Shown here in pieces: positions 37,093 to 53,611 of a stretch of DNA of 64,000 nt (the stretch's first letter is position 1; every line of letters begins with the position of its first letter). This stretch comes from Obelidium mucronatum (taxonomy: Eukaryota > Chytridiomycota > Chytridiomycetes > Chytridiales > Chytriomycetaceae). The position numbers were made by a program, and so were the translations under genes. The notes below the pieces were generated by a model, which had not been told where the DNA came from, ran no database searches, and saw only the letters and a list, made by a program, of their open reading frames with translations. The stretch is taken from NCBI GenBank assembly GCA_025765595.1, contig JAIVFH010000013.1, forward strand, positions 310,001 through 374,000, in the 5' to 3' direction.

Positions 37093-37745
37093 TCAAATAG
37101 AACGCGCTGGATCTGTCCATGGAATCTCAAATCTTCCTTCGGGCAGTTTGTAGTTGAACAGGGCGTCGACGGCCTCGCTTGGTGTCGCCACGAACACGGC
37201 CAGGTCCCTGTTCTCGGGGCGCATGAAGCCCTCCTCGACGGCCTTGTCCATCAGCGCGCGCAGCGGGTCGTAGAAGCCGTTGCTGTTGAGGACAACGATC
37301 GGCTTTGCGTGGATGCCCAGCTGGCTCCACGTCAAGCACTCGAGCAGCTCCTCGAAGGTCCCGACCCCGCCCGGCAGCGCCGCGAACGCATCCGCGCGCG
37401 CGGCCATCAGCGCCTTGCGCTCGTGCATGTTCGCCACGACGACCGTCTCGCCCGGCAGCGCGAAGCCCGGCCCGTACGCGTCGACCAGCGCACGCGGGAT
37501 CACGCCGAGCAGGCGCCCGCCGCCCGCCAGCGCCGCCGCCGCCACGGCGCCCATCAGCCCTGTCGTCGGCTTACGTCAGCCGTCTTTCATTCCATGTCGA
37601 TGACTCATCACGCACCGCTGTTGCCGCCGCCGTACACAACTCCGACGCCGCGCTGCGCGAGAAGCCCGCCGAACTCGCCCGCAGACGCCATGTGCTCGGC
37701 CTTGGCGCCGGGCGAGGACCCGCAGAAAACGCAAACGTTGTTCAT
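37093..37745 (-). CDS. LOG-family protein (cytokinin riboside 5'-monophosphate phosphoribohydrolase type)
   Basis: Two exons from ATG 37745. The start MNNVCVFCGSSPGA and the nucleotide-binding GVVYGGGNSG-LMGAVA fold are typical. The catalytic signature PGGVGTFEEL (PGGxGTxxE) and NSNGFYDPL are present; the end is PARSI at 37093. Family members release free bases from nucleoside monophosphates; plant and some fungal members make active cytokinins. The intron lies after GGGNSG (about 37570-37628). Nearly every third codon position is G or C, unlike flanking genes. The stop is 38 bp from the stop of the converging RT-like gene. Confidence 0.9.
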
Positions 37746-37887
37746 TCTTTTTTAAAAAAAATTAAATATTGAAGAACAATAAAATGCTCAACAATAACTC
37801 CGACGATGGTACCTACTGTCAATTGTGCATTCTCGAATACCGGCAGACTGTTGAATAACACGCAACAAACAACCACCAGATAATGAC

Positions 37888-39020
37888 ATGCCGCCGCCCC
37901 TGGAGGACATGTCGGCAGAAATCAAACGGAAGCGAGTAGAACTGTTGACACCCCTCCGAACAAAACCTCAAACCACAGCGGCGACAGCCACTGCCGTAAA
38001 AAAGACCTCGTCGGATCTGCTTGGCTTGGAATCAAAACCAGAACTAGGAAACGCGCTATCCCTGGACTCTTTGAATTTGAACTCCACTGGCAAGAAGCAA
38101 ACGTCCGAGAAACCTCAGAAGGTATGAACGCGTATCCTTCAATAAATTTGCTTATTAATATTAATTTTTTATACATTATTCAGAAGTCCAATGAGTTTGG
38201 TGGGTTGAAGGGTGGTTTCTTCAGCAAAGCTGCCAAACCGCAAGAAAAGAAGGCGCCGCTCGAAACACTGAAACCTACAAATCCAGCTCCTGCAAACTCA
38301 AAGAAACAGGGAATTGTTTTAGATGAAGTTCAAGAAGCAATGAAATCAAAGCTCAATTCAACCTCAAAAGGTGGGAATTAATTTTAAGCTTCCTTCTTTA
38401 ACTTGTTGCTAAAGCTGTCGTTTTTTTTTCTTCATAAGAATGGATGACTGCTGACTTTTTACATAAAATCGAATCTGACGCAGTACTCGCAAAAGCATTC
38501 TTGGACCCAGAATTCCAAAGAGCAATTGACGCTCTCACCAAGAACCCTCAAGCCGCGTTTGCTCACTATGCTCAAACCCGTCCTGATTTAATAGATGCCA
38601 TGCGTAGATTTTCTGGAATATTGGGTGCTCAGTTTGAAACCTTGGCGGTGAAGGCAGACCAGGATAAAATCAAGGCGGTTCCCATCCCAGAAGATTTGCC
38701 TGATCACGAAAAGGAGCTGTTGAGACAAGTTCAATCAGATGTGGAATTACAGGTTCCGCACGTATTTCATTGTAATTATGCACACCATCCTAACAAATTC
38801 ATGACTCCTTCCAGGAAATCTTGAAAGACCCAAAAGTCATGCAAATCCTTATGACGCGCGATCAAAGGTCTCCCGAGTTTCAGCAGTGAGTTTTTTTGTT
38901 TGCATCCACTTCGAACAGCTACTGAACTCCTGTTTCAAAAGAGCCATCAGATCAAAAGATCCCATCATTCGTCGTAAAATCGAAAAACTTGTTTCTGCTG
39001 GGTTTTTGAGGATTCAATAA
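37888..39020 (+). CDS. HOP/Sti1-type DP-domain protein lacking TPRs
   Basis: Five exons, ATG 37888, stop 39018-39020 followed at once by AATAAA. The first half is charged and disordered. It then has two Sti1-type DP domains: DPEFQRAIDALTKNPQAA with DLIDAMRRFSG, and a C-terminal ILKDPKVMQIL...DPIIRRKIEKLVSAGF, which resembles the C-terminal DP2 domain of the co-chaperone HOP. The Hsp70/Hsp90-binding TPR domains of HOP are absent. It may be a chaperone adaptor; the function is not known from sequence. Confidence 0.7.
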
Positions 39021-39510
39021 ATAAAGTATACATGATTATCGTTTAGCGCGTCTTGTTCTGGCATCGTCTGCCACATGTCATCCATGAGTCCCTTTTTATG
39101 CCGCTGACTTGCTTTGCACTAACTGCCCCATGTGATTGTTGCGTTGGCTGGGCTTGAGTGCTTGGCCGATTTCATATCCGGATAATCCTACTTCAAAAAA
39201 ACAAGGATCCGGAAAAACTCTGGAAAGAAAGGAATGAAACTCAATCGGACCGATTGGCTAAAGGCTGATTCAGTCGTTTCAGGCAAAGGACCAAAGCCTG
39301 GGACCTGGCGTGAACAAGAATCCAATGATCGGCCGCCCGACGATCGTGAGTGGACATGATCGTAACCCCACCACATCATACCCAGGATCAATAATCCTTC
39401 CCTTTTCTTTCCCTCGTTTTTGAATAGCACATTTTGCGAGAACAACAGCGAGTCCTTCCTGTTCAACGCCGTCTGACGAGGCAATTACTATCCTGGGACA
39501 AGAATCTGAA
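39021..39510. other. Intergenic, upstream of glycosyltransferase copy B
   Basis: 490 bp with no supported gene. A 98-codon minus-strand frame at 39188-39484 has no recognisable protein features. Presumed promoter and 5' UTR of the glycosyltransferase gene. Confidence 0.5.
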
Positions 39511-42500
39511 ATGAGCCAAGCATCTTCTTATCATACCTCCACTAAACACATTCAACACGTTTTTGATCATGGATCGTGTTCCAACTTTGCTTGCTTTCGG
39601 CCACGAGCATCTGAATCTCTTTCCGTGCTGTGCGAACACGTTGAAATGTGGCGTTACGTGGATCTCCTTATCCTTCCACTTTCTGACTTGGTGACACTCG
39701 CGACAGCTTTAACGCGTCATCCAAATGATTCAACTGCTGAAGTATCTTCTCGCAAGTCGCAAGCGTCGCGCGCGGCAGTCTCTAGGAGCTTTGGGTCCGC
39801 TACGATCAAGAACTTTCTTGGATTCAAGTCCAGGAAGGGGTCGCTTGGAAATTTGATGGTAAAATTCGCTTCATTTTTTTTTTTTTTTTTTTGGTTGGAT
39901 GTTGTTCTCAAGATGTTCTCTTTTTTCGTTTTTCTAATTATAGCTCGATGATGGCGAGACGTCAATCAACCAACTACACCGGGTATTAGCGTTTCGAACA
40001 AAGTATCGCATCGCAGAAGTAAACATCTTGACCATCTACCGCCAATTTCGCTCACAAATGACCGGCCTCATGACGTTTGCAATGTTTCTTGTCCAACAAA
40101 TCACTCAAGACGTTGCATCCATCAAAATACCAATGAATGGGTTCCTCTTTACGGAATGCAAACAAGTGTACCGCGAGTTTCCTGGCTTGGCAGCAAGTTT
40201 GCGGGATGCCTTCCAAGTGATTCGAGAGACGTGGGTGTTCCATAGTGATTCTCCGGTTGTGCTTTTGATGGACGAGTTTGGGTTGACTGGTTGGGATGAG
40301 TTGAGGGATGGGATGAATGGATTGGTGCTTGTGAATCCTTTGTTAGAGACGTGTGGGAAAGTCAAGATCCTGTCAAAGTAAGTCAACCAACCAAAAAAAA
40401 AAAGGGTCATCTTATGGCACATTTCCATCACAGCTCCGATCGCGCCATCTTTGACAAGCAAATGAACCAACTGAAAAAGGAACGATCCACCCGCAAGGAC
40501 TTTGTCGTGTTTTGTATCGAATGCGTTGAAACAAGTATTCCATTCCATATCCTCAATCACGTCATCAAGTTTTACGCAGACAAGGGTTTTCGGTATTGGA
40601 TACCAAAATCTACTGACCTGTCGCTTGTCTCTGACATTGTGGCTACGCCTCCAATGTTTGTGACAACAGATATCCTCGAACTCGCAACCGTACCTGCTGC
40701 AATGGCGTGCCAACAAATCGCAGAAGAAATTTCTGTTGATTGCTTTGGGGAAGGAAATCGCGACCTGGAGATTGGGCAGGACCATTGGAATGTACTTTTA
40801 CGTGCTCTCAAAGAATCATCCGATTTATGGACAGACACGGACTTTACGTCTGCGCTTAGGGCTTCCTCGTCCCAGACCTTTTCCTCCAATCTCTACAAGC
40901 GGATCAAGTTCCCTGAATCTCCGCGCGTTGTGAATCCAGTGGAGGAGCAGGAGGCTGTTTTAGCTGTCTTGAAGAAACTGTCAAGTACGGAATCAGTCCC
41001 CATACTGTTTGCGGAAGAGAAAATCGGGATTCAACACAAGTGCATTGGTGTTGCTATAAATCCTCCGCGGCAAGCAATGTTGGGAAACTTGGTGCGCAAA
41101 GTCTTGTGGGAGCTAAAAGGAAGAGATCTTCTCGCCGCTGTTCGGTACAATAATGACTTGGGTTCTGATACCGAGGAGTTGGCGGCTCCCTTTGTAAAGA
41201 TGCTTAGTCTTTTTAAAGCGATGCTGGATCCGAATTTGGCGACGGCTTCCACGGTGTGGGTTTATAGTCAGCTGGAGGTGGATACTCGTGTTCAAGTCAT
41301 GGATGCGCTCAAGATGCTGGTAAACGGCCTTCAAAAGGATGCAATTAGTGTGTGGTGTGCTACCAAATTGGCGTTTATTCCAAAAGATGGAACTGAAGGG
41401 ATCCCAAACGATCTTATTTGGGCTCTGACTGAGGAACGGGCAGAAAAGCTTTACATATTTGTGTCTGACGGGCATCCTTGTCTAGAAGAAGCCGTGCTGC
41501 ATTCTTTTGTGAAGCATTTGGGCTTTAGCTCTGGATTGTGTGTCATGGTGGAAGCGCTAGTCAGGTTTGTTTGAATGTGGTTGTAACTATGTGGGAGGAA
41601 AGCTTGATATCTGTTTATTTCAGTGCGCAGAGAAATATTCAGAGAAACAATGCTGATGGTTTGAGGCTTCCGATTCCTGTCCGTATAGTGGAGGAAGTTA
41701 AATCGGCTTCTCGTTCAATGTTGATGACGCTTATCCGCAACGAATCTGTTGTTCTTGATGGTGTCAAGAGCAAATCGAATTCGACCGGAGAGTTGCAATA
41801 TTTGACTGTTTTGGCCGACTACGTAACCAAAAGTGCGGAATTTCTGTTGATTGCTCATGAAGGTTCGTGTCATGCCCCGATATAATCGAAGCTCAATCAA
41901 ATTTAGGATTCATTGATGCTATGAAGTCGCACTTGGATTCTGGATACATACCCATCACAGCCATTGAAGAATATATGGTTGAATTCTTTGGTAAACAGAC
42001 AAATGCGGTCCAAGGCCTTTCCAATGTGTCCAAATTATTCGGCGCGATGCATCAATTATTTCAGAATGAAGATTTTATGAATCATCCGGAATTGCGATAT
42101 GCGCTGTGCTGTCTTGCGTTTACTCTGCGAAAATGTCTACGTCGGTGTGCGTACCTTGAGTTGGATCAGACCATAACAACCATGAGCACGCAAATTCTTT
42201 TGGACTCGGACCAAGTTGCCGTTTGCTTGGAAACTGCCACTACACAGACGACACTTCAAGAGATTTTTTGCCTTTCCAGTCTTCAACTGGCTCCAATATT
42301 CCATCGTGAACAAAGAATTAAGCTTAAAGAAAATGAAGAGAGCAATGCGCAACAACGGCAACAAGCGCCAGTTCCTAAAGTTTCGAATGCTAATATTGAG
42401 TTCAAAAAGGGAATCATGGTTGCCAATTCGTATATTTATATTTATCCGATTTTGGTGGATTTGATTTTCAATTCGTGCTTGTCGAGTGGCTTGTTTTTCA

Positions 42501-45500
42501 GTAGCCGGATGGATTCTTTGGCGTTTCAGGCCGCTTCCACTGCGATACTAGGTTTGCTATTTAAAATTTTTTTCAATCCATTTAAACCTTTTTGCAGTGA
42601 GTTTTCCATTTATTGGGGCACTCATGAATAGTTTCGGTCGCGCAATGTCCTTCTACTTTTACCAACTCTGCCTTCCAGTGATGGTTGTCGCGGTATCGCA
42701 CCGATTGGCTGCAAGCATTACTGTATTGCTGGTTGTTTCAATCTTGGTGGGATTGTCCATTTATCTTTTCGTTTCCAAATACTGGGTACTCCTTGTTATG
42801 GGAGGTGTGCATGCAATACTGTTCGGAATCTACATGATCATGTACGCCATCCTCGTCGCATTCCGCGATCTTTCAGTCCCATTCTATTCATCTCCTGGCC
42901 CACTTGTGTGTGTGCAAAGCATCGGTCTGCTCATGCTCTCTCCGTTGATCTCTCGTTTTGTTTTCAACGACACCAGCCATGGAATAATCGTCTGGGGTAT
43001 CTACATTGTGAATCTGACTTTGGTTGTTGCATTTATGGTGTTTCGGTACACCAAAATCGTTGCTGAATTCTTGGACTGGCCTAATTCTGTACGCATCACC
43101 TCCAAGGAAAGTATTCTTCGTTCCTTTGAAGGAATTGTAATGAAACCGCCGGTCTTGGAGATGGGAGAGACAGCAGAGGAGCTGGATCAAAGAAAAAGAT
43201 TGTGGGAGCGTAATGCATCAGAATGGTTTTCAAGCCAACTCAACAAGGCTCTTCAGAATCTCATGCCCGGTGCCTGTGAACCTGTGAAGGAAAGACTTCG
43301 CCAGTGGAAATGGGAACGGCCATTGATGGCTTGGTTCATGCAGAGAAACTCGATTGATCCTTCCACCGTAAAAGTTTTCTCATCGGAATGGGATTCATTG
43401 GCGAAACAAGCGGTTGGAGCTTTGGCTCGGAAGTATCAAGTCGATAAACTTCATCGCGGCCCTTTGTGAGTGATTACACCAAAAAATAACTTCATTTTCT
43501 TTTTTCCGTATTAAAAAATGGGCGGTTTCTATTAGGCTGCTTCAATTGGAAGCTCCAGCAATAGTGTTTGGGTTTCTCTACTTTATAGTCATTTTTGTGG
43601 ACAAGTTTGCCGTTTTGTGTGCAACGGGGCGAATTGGAGATGCGAGTGAAAGCGATGTGAATGTTGCAATTGCATTCGCTACCATTTACTTGCTCCTTGC
43701 TGCTGGGTTCCTTGAACTGACTATAACTTCCGTGTCGGAACAAGTCAACAAGTTTTCCTACAAGCCGGTATCAACTGTTGAAGATCCTCGAGAGCTTATC
43801 GCTCAATATCAGGCATTCACGGATCGCGTTTATAGAGATGGGGTTAAGGAGTTTGCGTTACGTGTCTTGACGGTTTTAATTTTCGTGTCGGTTTTCGTTG
43901 GAATCTACTTGCACCTCTATTCCGCTCCTCTGGTAATCGCCTGGAAGTATTTCATTGATTGCTTCTGTTTGACGGGCCTTCTTGTTGGGCTGCTGAACAA
44001 AATGTTTGTTTCTGCAAATGAACATCTTCTCAACAAGTTTTTGGCGATTGCCATTGTAGTTGGGGTGGCAATATCTGCTGCATTGATTCGAGTGACTGGC
44101 GACATCAGCTACTCATTGCTCGCTACTGGGTTGGGTTGTTGGGGTTTTGCAGTGTCCTGTTTGACTGTCCGGCAATTCGAAAGAATGAGATCTCCTTACT
44201 ACGATATTTCTATAGGTGTGATTTCAAAATTTTGATGGCTTCGTTGCTTTACGTATCCTGATTGCATTTTTGTTTAACAGCCCCCAGTTTGAGGTCTTCT
44301 GGGCAACGAGCCATTGGTTTCAGCTCCAATTCCTTCACCGAAAGTCAATTGAATGCCTTTTCCGTAAAGCTTATGAGTGAAAAGGTGGACTATACCTTGA
44401 TTTCTCCTTTCTCTCCGTTAGGGCATGGATGCTTGAAACTTTTGAAGGCAGCCATTGTGAGTGCATCTCGGCCTGATTTGCAGTCATCTACTATTCATGA
44501 GATGATATTTATTATCAATACGTCAATTGAAAAGTATTCCAACGGCGCTGTCACCATCGTGGAAACTCCAGGCTCGCTGGAAGCAGGAGGCGTGATGTAT
44601 TCTGCCATTGCAGCTACAAGCAGCAGCCCATCAACTGTTGAGCTTTGCATCTTTATGCCATCTATGCCCGGTTTGAACGAAGCTGACAAGGAAAAAATAA
44701 TTTGCGATGCCCTTATTCATGAAGTCGCGGAAGCGTTGGGCCTGAGCCATACAAGAGCCTGTGTGATGGAACTTCTCGTTGCATCCTGCTTCTCAACGTC
44801 TTTTGTACTGCCTTCCCGTATTCAGCGAGAATTGCAGCTCTTGACTGATGTGCATCGCGACCGCGTTATTTCTAATATTGAACGAGAAATCACAAAAGCA
44901 TGCTGTTTAGGAATAGACATTGATCGGTTTTGGGGCGGCGAGTACTTTTCTGAGCGAGAACGCAAGTTTCTGATTCAATCTGCCAAACAATGGAGTGATT
45001 TAGTAGCTGGTGGCGCTCAAGTATGTCTCTTCTTTATTTGCATTTCTTGATTTTCTTTGATTCTGAAAGTGCGGCATTTAGGGTCTTGATGGTTGGATTG
45101 TAAGCTGTGACGTTCCACCGTTAATGGACAAAACTTTGGCGTCTTGGAACGGTCTCTCATTGACGCTCGTTGCCATGTTTGAACATTTCTTACTCCAGAC
45201 ATATGTCGCAAATGCCATTTCCATTCATACTCAATCCATTGGCACCTCCAAGACGTTGCCGAAACCAATGCTGAAACCGACCGTAAAACGATCGCTTTGT
45301 GGACGCATTTCTGAGTGCATATCCACCCATTTGGCGGTTGGTTATTTTGCGCTCATATGTGATACATCGTTTGCGCGCGAAGTCGCGAAATTGCCAGGCA
45401 TATCGAGAATCCCCATGAGCCTGTTATTCCTTTTGAATCAAGTGATCTTTGACCACCTCAATCGTCATTTACTCTTCAATCGCAACAAGCATACATTGAA

Positions 45501-48500
45501 CTTCCAGCGTCGTGCGCAGGGCGGAATATCTCGCATTCACTCATTTCAAAATTCAAGGCGATCACATGTAACAACGATCGCGGGTACTGAAGCTCCAATT
45601 ACGACTACTATTGTCCCTCAAAGTCATGCGACGGTCCAAACTCAATGCGCTCTTGAAGATATAAAAGAAAGATGGATGCATCTGGAATTACGGCGTTTTC
45701 TTGGGGTGAAATCTCATGACTTAAAACTTTCAGATTTGGAGAACCCCTTTGAAGTCGCGCTAGTACGGGAATCCGCATCGGGAACTCTTCAGATTCTTCA
45801 TGAACACATACTCGACCCCAAGGGTAAAGTTCAAGCGATGCATACATACTCTTATCAGGGTGGAGTCGCCATACGTCGATTTGTGTTCGATGGTATCCCT
45901 GACAATTCCCAAACTTGTCCGCAATTGTCAAAAGAGACTCATCTATTTTTCCAAAATGGGCCTTTGGCTGGCTTAGTGCAGTATGCGGATTTGATGCGAA
46001 CAAACAAGCAATCAAAGCAAAAGATGGTTATCACGGTTGAGTTTGAATATCGACTCCCGTTGACTGGAAAGATTCCCAGCCGTGGTATTTTCAGAAGAAG
46101 CGGACTTCCGAACTGGGGAATGGTGATTGATTATGCACCATATTCCGATTTCCGATCTCCTCTTCAACCACTCAGCGTTCGCTACTGGGACGACTTTTCA
46201 GGCACTGTGGTGACCACAATCACCAAGTTTGATTATTCTCATCCAAAACACGTTGTGATGAAAACAATCTTGGAGGGAGATCCGTTATCCAAGTCTTTCA
46301 ACTCCCTTGACGAGGAGTCACCAACTCCAATTGAGATCCTAGGTTCGCCGACCTTGCTTTTTATTATTTTTTTTATAATCAATCTAATTTTCAATTCGAT
46401 TTTTTAGAGGATCACTTTGGCGTCATGAATCTGCTTCCTTGCAAGAGCATCTTTGACAGTTGCGAACTTCTCACGAAAAACCTCAAGGCACGTTACCGCC
46501 GCAACTTCACTCCATTGAAATGGCCCTTATTGGAACTGCGGTCAATCGAATATTTTGAATCACCTTACTCTACCCGGCATCAGCGCGATATTCTCTGGGC
46601 GTCCTGGCGCGCTGGTGAAATACCTGGTGTCCTCGCACGAATTTTGGACCAGAATATTCTCCGCTCTGAATCCACGTTGAGAAAGTATTGGATGTATCGG
46701 TTTATGGGACGTACGAACCAGGCGGTTCAATTCCTGGAGGACAACCGGGAGTTGTTCAACAATGTCTTGTACGTTGCAGATAAACCAGCAACAAGAACTC
46801 GTCTACAGATTCGGTTTTCGGATCTCTTGATTATGGGCAACGGGGGAGATAGCGAAATGATTTCCTCTTTTGAACAGAGCAGCGCGTCTGTGGCGGCTGA
46901 GGTGAATGAAAGCCGTGAAGGGATCCTCGAGGCGATTTGTTTGGACAGTGGAACATGGCCCACCGGTGGTGGAGGAGTTGGTTCCTGTCGCCGTGATTTG
47001 GTGGACTCGTTGAACCGGGTTCGATGGACTGCCATCGCTGAAATCGCAGTGATGGAGCTGGAACACAAGGATTACCAGATTGAAAAGAATATCCGGTCCA
47101 TCACGTATCTGCCTCTTTTTGATAACGACTTTGGAAACCCGATGGAAAACTTTTACAAGACTACTTTGTTTGCTGAGTTGAGGGATAGATCCATCAAGAC
47201 GACTGATGAAGTTGTGGTGACGCAGTTTTTGCCTCTTGTTACTCAGCTGGTGGATGCGTGTATGACTGGGAATTTGGATTCGCGACGCATTCAGCAGGAT
47301 GAGCAGATGGTTGTTGGTTTGTATCAGTATTTCCGGGTCTATGACTGGAAGCTATCGTGGGACCATCCTTTGACTCAGAAAACGTGGGTTCGTTTGATGC
47401 TCAACAAGGCTAAGGAGCTCGAACAGAATGGAACTTTGCTTGGACAGGAGTCACCAACCCTAGCACACATAAGCATGCTTTTTACGCTGATTGTGCGGTT
47501 GCTGCTGATTCTGAGCAAGGAGATTCCGAATATTCCTGTTGTCCATGTTTCACACCACGGAACGCAGTCCTTGATTGCAGTTATTTCGAAAATCATTCAT
47601 GGGTCGTCAGTTATTATTTGGGACCACGGAATGTTATGGCGTGAGCGGCTGTTTGCACTATGTAGAGATGGAATGCCTCCTTTTACTCAAATCGGATTTA
47701 TTGGATTTACTCGATTATGTACTCGACTTGTATACCACAGGTGAATTATTGTCACACCCTTAGGTGTTTGATATTCTAATCTACGACATAGATCTGATTA
47801 TGTGACTCCGTGTACCAACGTACAAAATAGGATGTGGGCTTCACATCTGGGTGGTGGGAAATACCTGAATGAAGCAGAGCGTTGCGCTCTAATGTCGAAG
47901 TGCTCAGCGGTTCTTAATGGCATGAATTTAAAAAGATTCACAATCAAGAGAGAGTTGGCTCGGAAAACTCCTACTGCCGTGATGTTGTCTCATATTTCTC
48001 CTGTCAAAGATGTTATGAATGCGATTCAAGCAGCCTTTTACATTGTTCATGAATTCAAGTTGACCAGCTACGAGCTTCACGTGTATGGATCTCCAAATAT
48101 GGACATGGATTATACGTTAGCTTGTACGGCTGCTATCAAGGATCTGAATCTGGAGTCGAATGTTACTCTGAAGGGGTTGGGAAATCCAGCGCTGGTTCTT
48201 CCGACGGGGTGGATATTTGTGAATTCCTCCATCACGGAAGGATTGCCTTTGGCTATCGGAGAAGCAAGTCTGTGTGGGCTTCCCGTTGTGTGTACCAATG
48301 TGGGTGGGTCTCTTGAAGTGATATCAGATTTGAAGACAGGCGCGTTGTATGGAGCTATTGTGCCCCCGTCTCGATCGAGACAGCTTGCTTTGGCGCAGCT
48401 GAAGGTGCTTGGTATGACAGATGGGTTGGATTCTTTTGTAGACCCGTCTCGTTCTGATTCTCCGATGGTTTCTGTCCAAGACCTGATTGCATCACCAGAA

Positions 48501-48767
48501 GCCTTGGAAACAAGAATCATGGATCCAGAAATTGGAAAGTTACGCGAACAACTTGGGGAAATGTTTAGCAAGAAAACGCAGTCTGTGTTTTCCATTGCAC
48601 GCTATTGCCGCGAACACGAGCAAGTTCTCTGGCTGGGCGCATTGTATGCGAGACTGAAGATCCCTGGCTTGTCTCATTCGGAGGAATCCAGTGTAAAGTA
48701 CTACGATGCGACTGAGTCTTTACCGGAGAGCGCTGACTTATCCCTCTATCATGAATGCTTTTATTAA
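39511..48767 (+). CDS. Giant multi-pass GT4 glycosyltransferase, PelF/Gtb3-like, copy B
   Basis: Paralogue of 9255-18707 in opposite orientation; about 2,800 residues, a dozen or so exons. It starts at ATG 39511 (MSQASSYHTSTKHIQH), shorter than copy A at the N-terminus. Order is the same: unknown N-terminal half (to about 42.5 kb, with the block FVSDGHPCLEEAVLH), multi-pass membrane region (about 42.6-44.2 kb, starting SFPFIGALMNSFGRAM), another uncharacterised part with HEVAEALGLSH, then the GT-B catalytic end with HGMLWRER (about 47.6 kb) and E-x7-E as EGLPLAIGE (about 48.24 kb). The C-terminus is about 30 residues longer than in copy A and ends SLYHECFY. Expected to sit in the plasma or Golgi membrane and use a UDP-hexosamine; inferred from PelF and Gtb3. 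Confidence 0.85.
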
Positions 48768-48901
48768 CTTATATTATACAGTTCCCGAGGTTATTGAACT
48801 ATTCTCTATTATTCTTTATTATTGTTTTTATATCATTCTTTAGCTGCTGCTGTTTCAATAAATTTGTCTGTCCGAACACCAAAAAAAAGTCCTCCAAAAC
48901 C

Positions 48902-51785
<2,884 letters not shown>

Positions 51786-52015
51786 TTTTCTTGATTAGAT
51801 TGTAGGACGTATTTATTGGGTGTTTTGATTGTTTATACCCTCTTGTTTTAATTCTGATGTTATTGGTTGTTTTTCGTTGAAAATAAAGTCGTTTTTTTGA
51901 AAGACACAATCTATTATTGGCAGTGGCGCTCTTTTTGCACCATAAAGAATATAGGGGACGCACATAGTGAAAAAAAATGAGACGAAAGGATTGAGCAAAG
52001 GGCATTGGGATCGTT

Positions 52016-53337
<1,322 letters not shown>

Positions 53338-53611
53338 TCAATGAAGTTCCTCGGCTGCCTGCCTGATTTCTGTGAAAATTGGGTTGGAAACGTTTTCTTG
53401 ATTTCCAGTTTCGCAAAAAACTTATTTGGGGCTTGTTGTGCAAAAAAATTGATTAAATTGGATAAGGAAGCTTTCTTATCAAGCGGACTGGCTCCAATAC
53501 AACTATGGAGCGGGTGACGGTGCGAAGTCTTTATAAAGTTACGCTTTGAATAAAAAGTACATATACTATGGGAATTGAACCGATTGATATAAAAACGCGG
53601 AGTGGCAACTT

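Noticed and set aside
37280..37772. Plus-strand frames opposite the LOG gene
   Set aside because: Arg/Pro-rich shadow translations; the minus-strand LOG frame carries the PGGVGTFEE signature.
39188..39484. 98-codon minus-strand frame upstream of glycosyltransferase B
   Set aside because: No recognisable features; it lies in the presumed promoter.
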